6,553 bases of DNA from Pseudomonadota bacterium. Lineage in GTDB: Bacteria > Desulfobacterota > Desulfobulbia > Desulfobulbales > Desulfobulbaceae. This document shows, piece after piece, positions 1 through 5,932 of this stretch. The position numbers and the translations under genes were made by a program. A model generated the notes under the pieces. That model made no database searches. It saw only the letters and a program-made list of their open reading frames with translations, and was not told the origin of the DNA. The stretch is taken from the NCBI GenBank assembly GCA_009778235.1, contig WRKE01000199.1:1-6553 (forward strand), given 5' to 3'. Within the stretch, counting starts at the first letter, position 1, and each line of letters starts with the position of its first letter.

Positions 1-698
1 CCCTTGTATCCGGGAGAGGCCTTTTCGAAGTGGACGGCGTAGCTGGCTCCTCCGGCCACCTCCTCGCCGAGGACAAAGGCTACTGGCTGCGATTCGACAT
101 AGTAGATGCCTCCGCAGAGCTCAAGCTGGCCCATCAGCTCGACCCCCTCCCGCGCCGCCTCATAATCGCCGGGCGTGTCCGCCCCCTGCCGCCAATCCTC
201 GAGCACCCGCAGGGCATCTTCCTGCAACTCGGTGCGCAGCGGTTTGGCGGCAAAGGTATGTGAGCTGGTAAAGGCCTTGATCAGGTTGCGTTTCTTGTGA
301 TAGTTGCGTCCGTCCAGCAGGGCCAGGTCTTGCCTCCGGTATAAATAGTCGAAATTGTTCCGGTCTTCCTCGGCCCGGTAGCCCTGTTGCGCCAGGAGCC
401 GTGCCTGAGCGGCGGAGGCGCACTTGAGCATGCCGTGGTCTTTGAAGATGGTGTCGAGCAAGGTGGCATCCGGCAGGGCAAAGGGAAGCATGAAAAAGGG
501 CAGGCCGCCGTCCCGGCCGAGGAAGGCGATGGTGCCGTCGGCCAGGGTAGTCACCCGATAGTTATGGGTGGCCCGGAATAAAAAAAGATTGGCAAAGGTA
601 AATTCGGAGATGCCCTCGCGTAATTGTCGGAACAAGGGATTCAGCAGGGGCCGAAGCGCGATGGTCATGGGAGAGGTGCGGGGATAATCGGCAAGCAT
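1..698 (-). CDS. DUF2156 / LPG_synthase_C-type protein, C-terminus cut off by the window edge
   Basis: The minus-strand frame is open from 698 to the left edge (232 full codons) and has no stop inside the window. Counting from the ATG at 698, residues 32-42 read EFTFANLFLFR and residues 113-143 hold the pattern R-N-N-F-D-Y-L-Y ... D-L ... L-x-G-R-x-x-x-K-K-R-N ... F. I associate this pattern with the DUF2156 family, which shares the GNAT-like fold of the phosphatidylglycerol lysyltransferase C-terminal domain. No membrane segments are visible, so it looks like a soluble stand-alone domain. Substrate and reaction are unknown; an aminoacyl-tRNA-dependent transfer is only a family-level guess. 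An in-frame ATG at 668 is the other possible start, and neither start has a clear Shine-Dalgarno. The gene follows the 768-1109 gene on the same strand after a 69-base gap without a hairpin, so co-transcription is likely. Confidence 0.82.
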   Translation of the reverse strand, partial: MLADYPRTSPMTIALRPLLNPLFRQLREGISEFTFANLFLFRATHNYRVTTLADGTIAFLGRDGGLPFFMLPFALPDATLLDTIFKDHGMLKCASAAQARLLAQQGYRAEEDRNNFDYLYRRQDLALLDGRNYHKKRNLIKAFTSSHTFAAKPLRTELQEDALRVLEDWRQGADTPGDYEAAREGVELMGQLELCGGIYYVESQPVAFVLGEEVAGGASYAVHFEKASPGYK

Positions 699-767
699 GG
701 CAGGCGTGGACCGGGTGACGAGAGTGATAAGCGACCCGGAAGGGGCGGTTCGTTGGCAAACGGGTGG

Positions 768-1109
768 TTAATTGCCCAATACTTTGGTGCTGATCATCAT
801 CATGGTGGCATGATCCGGCTCCGGTTTCTTCCAACTGATGAATTGCTTGATCACCCGTTGGACATTGCCTTGGTCATCCTTGCATTGGTCGCAAACGGAC
901 TGGGCGTTGTCCCGGTACATGATGATCTTGCTGGCCGGATCGCCGTTTTGGTTGACGGCCGCCATCTTGCGGCAGCCGCAGTCAAGGCGGAGCACCGCTA
1001 CCCCTACGGCCTCTGGACTGCCTTCTAAAATGGCCGCGATCATCGCCTGTTCCCCGGTTTCCGGAGAGGGGACTGTCTTGCTCCGCTGGGCTTGTTTTTT
1101 TTGAGCCAT
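768..1109 (-). CDS. Conserved-looking hypothetical protein with CxC and CxxC motifs
   Basis: I do not recognise a named family. The protein is 113 residues from the ATG at 1109. The first 20 residues are a polar, basic tail. Residues 21-42 look like an amphipathic helix leading to C44-G-C46, and C73-D-Q-C76 follows about 27 residues later. The CxC plus CxxC pair could bind one metal ion such as zinc or iron, or act as a redox pair; this is inference from spacing alone. There is no signal peptide or membrane segment, so it is probably cytoplasmic. The frame stays open upstream to 1220, but that extension crosses a ten-base A/T run and looks non-coding. The 1109 start has a GAGG about 11 bases upstream. 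It is the first gene of the leftward unit and lies just before the DUF2156 gene. Confidence 0.7.
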   Translation of the reverse strand: MAQKKQAQRSKTVPSPETGEQAMIAAILEGSPEAVGVAVLRLDCGCRKMAAVNQNGDPASKIIMYRDNAQSVCDQCKDDQGNVQRVIKQFISWKKPEPDHATMMMISTKVLGN

Positions 1110-1149
1110 GGCGTAAGGGACCTCGGATTGAATGAATAAAAATGAACTT

Positions 1150-1178
1150 CTTGTACCTCTGTTTCCCGTTCCTGCAAA
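1150..1178 (-). promoter_or_regulatory. Weak candidate sigma70-type promoter for the leftward genes
   Basis: On the minus strand TTTGCA (1178-1173) is followed after 17 bases by TACAAG (1155-1150). Each box matches four of six consensus bases. Transcription would start near 1143, leaving an AT-rich leader of about 34 bases before the ATG at 1109. The match is modest, so this is only the best candidate seen. Confidence 0.3.
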
Positions 1179-1228
1179 CCAAAAAAAAAATCGAGGGGGC
1201 ATCGACCAGGTTGCCGCCACCTCGCGAC

Positions 1229-1307
1229 TGGTTTGTCAAGGGGGCTTAGGTCCGGCAAGGCGGCGTTCTCCCTGAGGTTCGTCCATGTCTTTTCGCTTGA
1301 CAAACCA
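1229..1307. repeat. 12-bp perfect inverted repeat flanking the ferredoxin promoter -35 region
   Basis: TGGTTTGTCAAG at 1229-1240 is the exact reverse complement of CTTGACAAACCA at 1296-1307; the arms are 55 bases apart. The right arm contains the -35 box (TTGACA) of the ferredoxin promoter. The left arm has the same TTGACA pointing the other way, but no -10-like sequence follows it on the minus strand. The pairing stops sharply at both ends of each arm. The right arm lies upstream of the expected transcription start, so an RNA hairpin in the ferredoxin leader is unlikely. A paired binding site for a DNA-binding protein is the simplest reading, which is inference. Confidence 0.6.
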
Positions 1308-1325
1308 TAGCCTGTCTTTTATGAA
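1297..1325 (+). promoter_or_regulatory. Sigma70-type promoter of the ferredoxin gene
   Basis: A perfect TTGACA (1297-1302) and TATGAA (1320-1325) are separated by the optimal 17 bases. The -10 box matches four of six consensus bases. The predicted start near 1332 gives a leader of about 55 bases ending in a T-rich stretch and a strong GGAGG ribosome site. A second -10-like TATTAT lies at 1345-1350 but has no good -35 partner. Confidence 0.65.
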
Positions 1326-1386
1326 AAGTTGGTTTTGTGCCTTGTATTATCTAAGCACCTTTAATTCTTTTTTTGGAGGTTGGGTC

Positions 1387-1572
1387 ATGTGGGAAATCGT
1401 TGTAGATAAAGACAAATGTTCTGGCGATGAAGAATGCGTAAACGCTTGCCCCGCGCAGGTTTTCGAGATGCAGGGTGGCAAGGCCGAGCCGGTGCATTCC
1501 GATGAGTGCCTGGGTTGCGAGACCTGCGTTGAGGTTTGCCCCGAAAGCGCCATCACTGTTACCGAAATCTGA
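1387..1572 (+). CDS. Dicluster bacterial-type ferredoxin with Asp in the first cluster motif
   Basis: This is a small cytoplasmic electron carrier of 61 residues, the usual size for 2[4Fe-4S]-type ferredoxins. Two cluster-binding motifs are visible. The second is complete: C41-x2-C44-x2-C47-x3-C51-P. The first reads C11-x2-D14-x2-C17-x3-C21-P, so the second cysteine is replaced by aspartate. In known sulfate-reducer and Pyrococcus ferredoxins with this change, the site holds a [3Fe-4S] cluster or an Asp-ligated [4Fe-4S] cluster that can interconvert. By the usual swap, C51 would complete the first cluster and C21 the second. The start is set by GGAGG at 1375-1379, seven bases before the ATG. 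An in-frame ATG at 1285 lies upstream of the promoter and is not used. The gene has its own promoter and terminator, so it is monocistronic. Its redox partners cannot be told from context. Confidence 0.95.
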   Translation: MWEIVVDKDKCSGDEECVNACPAQVFEMQGGKAEPVHSDECLGCETCVEVCPESAITVTEI

Positions 1573-1601
1573 TCGCACCCGGTCTACCGAGTCGATGAGT
1601 G

Positions 1602-1637
1602 AGCCCATCCCTTGCTGGGGATGGGCTTATCTTGTTT
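1602..1637 (+). terminator. Intrinsic terminator after the ferredoxin gene
   Basis: A 10-bp perfect stem (AGCCCATCCC at 1602-1611 with GGGATGGGCT at 1618-1627) closes a six-base loop. One G-T and one T-A pair can extend it outward. The T-rich tract TTATCTTGTTT follows. It starts about 30 bases after the ferredoxin stop codon and acts only rightward, because no T-tract follows the stem on the minus strand. Confidence 0.88.
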
Positions 1638-1668
1638 CTAGGGCAGGGCATTCTCGGAGCAAGGAGCA

Positions 1669-2106
1669 ATGGCACTCCTGACCAAACCCGGCGTTTCGCG
1701 CACGGTTCATTTGTTTGCCGCCCCATTTTTGTGGACTACCATCGGCATGCTGCTCATGGTACGCGGCTGGGGATGGTGTGATCCGGGACGGGGCAGGCTG
1801 CTGTTTTTGGTCGCCGGTCTGCTCGGCACATTGAAGTCGCTGTTCATCCTCGACAAGATTGCCCGGCGCTCCTTGGACCGCATCATCCATTTTCAGGACA
1901 GAACCTGTTTGGGGGCTGTCTATTCCTGGAAGACCTGGCTGTTGGTCCTGTTGATGATGGTCACGGGCATTGGGCTGCGTAACCTGACGCAGCCAGGGCC
2001 GCTGATCGGTATCCTCTACGGGGCTGTTGGCTGGTCGTTGTGCCTGTCCAGCCGGCTGGGTTGGCGAGAATGGTATCACCGAATACACCGCCATGGAATC
2101 GCTTAA
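1669..2106 (+). CDS. Hypothetical integral membrane protein with four predicted TM helices
   Basis: I cannot assign a function or a named family. The protein is 145 residues with hydrophobic segments at about 15-32, 44-61, 89-103 and 111-128. It has a short polar N-terminus and a basic, His/Trp-rich C-terminal tail (W132-R-E-W-Y-H-R-I-H-R-H142). The loop after the second helix, about residues 56-78 (K-S-L-F-I-L-D-K-I-A-R-R, then R-I-I-H-F-Q-D-R), is rich in charge and looks like the conserved core. GGAG at 1656-1659 lies nine bases before the ATG; a second AAGGAG at 1661-1666 is only two bases away and probably too close to be optimal. The last 14 bases overlap the alr start, which suggests translational coupling. 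The gene begins about 30 bases after the ferredoxin terminator, and no clear promoter was seen between them. Confidence 0.75.
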   Translation: MALLTKPGVSRTVHLFAAPFLWTTIGMLLMVRGWGWCDPGRGRLLFLVAGLLGTLKSLFILDKIARRSLDRIIHFQDRTCLGAVYSWKTWLLVLLMMVTGIGLRNLTQPGPLIGILYGAVGWSLCLSSRLGWREWYHRIHRHGIA

Positions 2107-3217
2107 TCGAGTTGAAATCAGCCGTTCGGCACTGATCCATAATTTTCAGATTTGTCGGCAAATGGCCGGTGAGGCGGCCATCATGCCGCTGGTCAAGGCC
2201 AACGGCTATGGCCATGGTATGATCGAGTGCGCCCGGATTTTCGCCAGCCAGGGAGCGGCGGCCTTCGGGGTGGCCGAGGCGGCTGAGGGGGTGCAACTGC
2301 GCCAGGCCGGGATCACCCAGCCGGTGCTGGTCCTGGTCGGGGTGGTGGAGCAAACCCTGCCGGACATCGTCAATGCCCGTTTGACCCCGGTGGTGGCCGA
2401 TGGCTCAATTGTAGCGGCCTTGTCCCGCCAGGCTTGCGAAAGCAACATTGAACTCGGGGTGCATCTCAAGATGGACGCGGGCATGGGCCGCCAGGGTACC
2501 CTCCCTGCCGATTTCCGCGATCTGGTCCAGGCGGTGCTTGGCGCATCCCACCTGCGTCTTGATGGCGTCATGGCGCATTTTCCCTCAGCCGATGATCGCC
2601 AATCGGGCAGCTCCGCCGAGGTGTTGAGCATCTTTCAGCAGACGACCGCAATGCTGGCGGACTTGAACTGCGGGAAATGCTGTCTCCATCTTGCCAATTC
2701 CGGTGGATTATTTTATGTTGCCGGCGCCCGGCTCGACATGGTCCGACCGGGCATCGCCCTGTACGGATACTACCCGGACGGGGCCGCCGGCGCTGCCCAG
2801 GCCGCCCCGCCGCGGCTACGACCGGCCATGAGATATGTCACCCGGATCATCCAGGTGCGCCGTGTTCCCGCAGGCAGCGGCCTGGGATATAACCACCTGT
2901 TCACCACCGCGAGACTATCCACGATTGCCGTGCTGCCGGTGGGGTATGCCAACGGTTACCTGCGCAATCTGACCCACCAGGCGCAGGTTTTGATCAACGG
3001 CCACCGGGCCCCGGTGGTTGGCCGAGTCTCGATGAACCTGACCTTGGTCGACGTCACCGACCTGCCTGAACCCCGGGTGGGGGACGAGGTCGTGCTGTTG
3101 GGTCGACAGGGGCAGGAGGAGATCACGGCCGACGAGATTGCCGGCTGGATGGAGACCATCAGCTACGAGGTGTTGTGTCTGTTCGGCCAGTTGAATGCGC
3201 GGGTGATGGTTGATTAG
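2093..3217 (+). CDS. alr: Alanine racemase (PLP-dependent)
   Basis: The enzyme interconverts L- and D-alanine in the cytoplasm and supplies D-Ala for peptidoglycan. From the ATG at 2093 the protein has 374 residues, normal for the family. The opening N5-R-V-E-I is the usual first strand. The PLP-binding lysine is K35 in the sequence P-L-V-K-A-N-G-Y-G-H-G. The second catalytic base is Y266 (G-L-G-Y-N-H), followed by the L-P-V-G-Y-A-N-G-Y segment that starts the C-terminal beta domain. The conserved substrate-pocket methionine appears as M314 in V-G-R-V-S-M-N; the next residue is Asn where many family members have Asp. The frame is open upstream to an ATG at 2027, but the extra 22 residues do not resemble the family and lie inside the previous gene. 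The start has no strong ribosome site, which fits coupling to the overlapping membrane-protein gene. argS follows after 32 bases. Confidence 0.96.
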   Translation: MESLNRVEISRSALIHNFQICRQMAGEAAIMPLVKANGYGHGMIECARIFASQGAAAFGVAEAAEGVQLRQAGITQPVLVLVGVVEQTLPDIVNARLTPVVADGSIVAALSRQACESNIELGVHLKMDAGMGRQGTLPADFRDLVQAVLGASHLRLDGVMAHFPSADDRQSGSSAEVLSIFQQTTAMLADLNCGKCCLHLANSGGLFYVAGARLDMVRPGIALYGYYPDGAAGAAQAAPPRLRPAMRYVTRIIQVRRVPAGSGLGYNHLFTTARLSTIAVLPVGYANGYLRNLTHQAQVLINGHRAPVVGRVSMNLTLVDVTDLPEPRVGDEVVLLGRQGQEEITADEIAGWMETISYEVLCLFGQLNARVMVD

Positions 3218-3249
3218 AGGAGAGGCTGCCTTTTGCCAAGAGAAAAATT

Positions 3250-4899
3250 ATGATAAAATCACAGATTAAAGCCATGGTCGAACGCTGTTTCGCCACGGGC
3301 GTACAGCAGGGGCTTTGGAGCGATGGTGCTGCGGGACGATACACCATTGAGGTGCCCAAGCGCGAGGGGCAGGGGGATTTTTCCACCAACTTCGCCATGG
3401 TGGCGGCCGGCATCGACAAGCGCAAACCCCGTGATCTGGCCGCGTCCATGGCGGAACTTCTAGGCGGAGAACCGATGATTAAGCGGGTTTCGATCGCCGG
3501 GCCTGGCTTCATCAACCTCTTCCTCGACCAGACCATCTGGTCCACGGTGCTGGCGCCCATCCACGCCCAGGACGAACAATTCGGCCGCAATGATGCGGGT
3601 TGCGGCCGCCGGGTGCTGGTGGAGTTCGTCAGCGCTAATCCCACCGGGCCGCTGAGCGTCGGCCATGGCCGCAATGCCGTGCTTGGCGATGCCATCGCCC
3701 GGGTGCTCGAGGCCAGCGGTTATGCGGTCCAGCGGGAATACTATTTTAATGATGCCGGCCGCCAGATGCGGGTGCTTGGCGAGTCGACCCGGGCCCGTTA
3801 CCTGGAATCGCTTGGCCTGGCCAACGATTTTCCCGAAGACGGCTACCAGGGTGACTATATCTACGCCATCGCCCGGGCGATGATTGCCGAGGCCGGTGAC
3901 GGATTTAAGGACGCCGAGATTGATCTCTTCAAGGATCGGGCCCAGAAGGCCATTTTCGCCGACATTGACGCCACGTTGAAGCGGATTGGGATCGGCTTTG
4001 ACACCTATTTCAACGAGCATACCCTCTATGAAGATGGCCGGATCTACCAGGTGGTCGACGAACTGCGGGCCAAGGGGCTGGTGTACGAGAAGGAGGGCGC
4101 TACCTGGTTTGCGACCACCGGGCTGGGGCAGGAGCAGGACCGGGTGATTGTCAAGAGCAGCGGCGAGCCCACCTACCGGCTGCCGGACATCGCCTACCAC
4201 TGCGACAAGTTCAAGCGCGGGTACGATTGGATGGTCAATGTGTTCGGCTCCGACCATATCGCCACCGTACCCGACGTGCTCGCCGGTGTCCGGGCGCTCG
4301 GCTTTGATGATTCCCGGATCACCGTGATCCTCTACCAGTTCGTCACCCTGCTGCGCGACGGCAAGCAGGTGAAGATGTCGACCCGCAAAGCCACCTTTGT
4401 CACGGTTGACGAATTGGTGGATGAAGTCGGGCCCGATGCCTTGCGCTTTTTTTTCCTGATGCGCAAGCCCGACAACTTAATCGAATTCGACCTTGATCTG
4501 GCTAAAAAGCAGAGCCAGGAAAACCCGGTCTATTATGTCCAATATGCCCACGCCCGGCTGTGCAGCATCGAGAAAATGGCGGCGGAACAGGGGAGGGCGG
4601 CCGGCCTGACTGAGCAGACGCTTGCACGGCTGGTCGAGCCGGAGGAACACGCCTTGCTCAAGCTCCTGGCCGATTATCCGGCCATGGTGGCCGGTGCCGC
4701 GGCCGACCTGGCACCCCATCGGGTGGTCTTTTATCTGATGGAGCTGGCCGCGCAATTTCACGGGTTCTATAATAAGCACAAAGTGTTAACTGGTGACCGC
4801 GAGTTGACCGCGGCGCGTTTGGCGCTGTGCGGCGGCTTGAGGCGGGTTGTGCGCAATGGCCTGCATCTGATCGGGTTGACCGCACCGGAGAGCATGTAG
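3250..4899 (+). CDS. argS: Arginyl-tRNA synthetase (class I)
   Basis: This enzyme charges tRNA-Arg with arginine in the cytoplasm using ATP. The protein has 549 residues, a normal full length. The N-terminal Add-1 tRNA-recognition domain covers about residues 1-95. The Rossmann catalytic domain contains F-V-S-A-N-P-T-G-P-L followed by the HIGH-equivalent S-V-G-H-G-R (136-141), in which the first histidine is serine. Y-Y-F-N-D-A-G-R-Q-M follows shortly after. The KMSK-equivalent loop is K375-M-S-T-R, a common form in this enzyme class, followed by D-A-L-R at the start of the C-terminal helical anticodon-binding (DALR) region, which runs to the end. The start at 3250 matches the usual M-I-x-x-Q/S opening. 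Its nearest ribosome site is a weak AAGAGA six bases upstream; a better GGAGAGG lies over 20 bases away. It probably shares a transcript with alr. Confidence 0.97.
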   Translation: MIKSQIKAMVERCFATGVQQGLWSDGAAGRYTIEVPKREGQGDFSTNFAMVAAGIDKRKPRDLAASMAELLGGEPMIKRVSIAGPGFINLFLDQTIWSTVLAPIHAQDEQFGRNDAGCGRRVLVEFVSANPTGPLSVGHGRNAVLGDAIARVLEASGYAVQREYYFNDAGRQMRVLGESTRARYLESLGLANDFPEDGYQGDYIYAIARAMIAEAGDGFKDAEIDLFKDRAQKAIFADIDATLKRIGIGFDTYFNEHTLYEDGRIYQVVDELRAKGLVYEKEGATWFATTGLGQEQDRVIVKSSGEPTYRLPDIAYHCDKFKRGYDWMVNVFGSDHIATVPDVLAGVRALGFDDSRITVILYQFVTLLRDGKQVKMSTRKATFVTVDELVDEVGPDALRFFFLMRKPDNLIEFDLDLAKKQSQENPVYYVQYAHARLCSIEKMAAEQGRAAGLTEQTLARLVEPEEHALLKLLADYPAMVAGAAADLAPHRVVFYLMELAAQFHGFYNKHKVLTGDRELTAARLALCGGLRRVVRNGLHLIGLTAPESM

Positions 4900-5035
4900 C
4901 CGGGGAGGGGGAATCATGTTTTTTTGTTTTTTGTATTTGCTTTTCCCGGTGCATTCCTTACACATTATCCGGTGCGATCGTACTTGGCAGCCGACGGCTC
5001 CACCCGGTGCGCCGCTGGGATCATCGTAAAAGGCT
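4900..5035 (+). other. Intergenic gap with T-runs and three CCGGTGC repeats
   Basis: This is the longest non-coding gap in the plus-strand cluster. It begins with T-runs at 4919-4925 and 4927-4932. These resemble a terminator tail, but no stable GC hairpin stands directly before them, so I do not call a terminator. CCGGTGC occurs at 4946-4952, 4969-4975 and 5004-5010, and its inverse GCACCGG at 4882-4888 inside the end of argS. CATTAT at 4963-4968 is a possible -10 box for the downstream genes, but its -35 partner (TTGCTT at 4937-4942) is 20 bases away, which makes it weak. A short hairpin (AGCC/GGCT) lies near 4989-4999. Confidence 0.35.
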
Positions 5036-5317
5036 GTGGGACTGTTTAGACGCCAAGTCAGGCCGCAAGCCGAGACTGTCCAGCCCAAGGCCTTTCGCCT
5101 TGAATTGGGCTGGCGGGGAATGTTTGGGCTGGTGGTAGTCTGTTTTTGTCTTTTTTTGTGGATGTTCCTGCTCGGGGTCTGGGCGGGGCAGACTATTCTG
5201 CTGCCGCCCCGGCCCGTACCGACGGCGCAGGGGAGTGAATCACCCAAAACATTCTCGTCAGGACCCGGGTCGGAAGACGGTTCCCTGAACCGGCAGCAAC
5301 GAATACCGGCTCCATGA
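5036..5317 (+). CDS. Hypothetical single-pass inner-membrane protein, GTG start
   Basis: The protein has 93 residues: a basic N-terminus (R5, R6, R9, K18, R21, R27), one strong membrane helix at about 29-50 (M-F-G-L-V-V-V-C-F-C-L-F ... G-V-W-A-G-Q), and a Pro/Ser/Gly-rich tail to the end. The charge pattern predicts N-terminus in and tail in the periplasm. The segment around the helix reminds me of the N-terminal anchor of SPOR-domain proteins, but no SPOR domain follows; this resemblance comes from memory and is uncertain. The start is fixed by an in-frame TAA at 5027-5029, so GTG 5036 is the only good start before the helix. AAAAGG ends two bases before it, an unusually short spacing. The stop overlaps the next gene's start as ATGA (5314-5317), indicating translational coupling and a possible joint function with that protein. 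Confidence 0.62.
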   Translation: MGLFRRQVRPQAETVQPKAFRLELGWRGMFGLVVVCFCLFLWMFLLGVWAGQTILLPPRPVPTAQGSESPKTFSSGPGSEDGSLNRQQRIPAP

Positions 5318-5892
5318 CCTCATTTTTTATGCCGTCGCCAGCAATGAAAAACAAAAAGAAACGCCGCAACACCAAGCGGGCACGGGTTTCTCCGATATCG
5401 GCGGTGCGCAAGGCCATTGGCCACCATCTAAAAAAGTATCTGATTATCTACGTGCCGGCGGTGATGCCTCTGTTTTTTTTCTTTCTGGCCCACGCCATCA
5501 CCATGGTGACCCTGGTTTTGATCAAGTCTGGGGTGCTGCCACAGAACCTGACCCTGCACAAAACCCTGGTGACCTGGGGCGTGTACGGATTGCTGCCCCT
5601 GCTGCTCTGCTCCTACGGCTGTTTTTTTGCCGTGGCCAAGCCGGTGTGCGGATTTTTGGCCAGGAAGTTCCCCGAATGGATGCCGACCACTCTGACCCTG
5701 GCATCCGGGGGCGCGTATGGCGCGGCGGTGGCCCTGGTCCTGCTGCTCTTACTCGCACCTGGATCGCTGCCGCGGGTGTTCTTTCTGCTGCTGATCGGCA
5801 CGACAATCGGATTGGGCAACTGGTGGCTGTATCACACATTGACCGGGGCGTCCGCGCCAGCGCCCCAGTCGCCCCCAGCCGATGATTTTTAG
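5314..5892 (+). CDS. Hypothetical integral membrane protein with four predicted TM helices
   Basis: I do not recognise the family. The protein has 192 residues. Residues 12-24 are very basic (K-N-K-K-K-R-R ... K-R-A-R) and should stay in the cytoplasm. Hydrophobic segments lie at about 43-69, 86-108, 128-148 and 154-173. The end is a Pro/Ala/Ser-rich tail with a D-D-F terminus. Cysteines 99, 103 and 112 cluster near the second helix and may be incidental. The ATG at 5314 overlaps the stop of the preceding gene (ATGA) and has no ribosome site of its own, so translation is probably coupled. An internal ATG at 5344 would start the protein at the basic stretch and is an alternative. The GNAT gene follows after 40 bases with its own strong ribosome site. 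Confidence 0.72.
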   Translation: MTSFFMPSPAMKNKKKRRNTKRARVSPISAVRKAIGHHLKKYLIIYVPAVMPLFFFFLAHAITMVTLVLIKSGVLPQNLTLHKTLVTWGVYGLLPLLLCSYGCFFAVAKPVCGFLARKFPEWMPTTLTLASGGAYGAAVALVLLLLLAPGSLPRVFFLLLIGTTIGLGNWWLYHTLTGASAPAPQSPPADDF

Positions 5893-5932
5893 TTGAACGT
5901 CCGGGCAGTGCCGAGAGACGAGAGGAGGAGGA

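Noticed and set aside
1110..1220. Extension of the leftward CxC protein to an ATG at 1220
   Set aside because: The extra 37 residues run through a homopolymer of ten A/T bases and have low-quality composition; the ATG at 1109 gives a coherent protein with a GAGG upstream.
1229..1307. Reading the inverted repeat as the ends of a small transposable element (MITE)
   Set aside because: There is no target-site duplication beside the arms, and the right arm is part of a functional-looking promoter.
1335..1359. Rex-like redox operator in the ferredoxin leader
   Set aside because: A TTGTG half-site is present, but the matching inverted half is missing; only a four-base GTGC/GCAC pairing remains.
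1285..1386. N-terminal extension of the ferredoxin to an ATG at 1285
   Set aside because: The extension covers the -35 and -10 boxes and the ribosome site, does not resemble ferredoxins, and the ATG at 1387 has an ideal GGAGG.
2027..2092. Upstream ATG at 2027 as the alr start
   Set aside because: It adds 22 residues unlike any racemase N-terminus and would deepen the overlap with the membrane-protein gene.
3460..4257. 265-residue open frame on the minus strand within argS
   Set aside because: It is a mirror of the strongly supported argS coding sequence in GC-rich DNA and shows no recognisable family.
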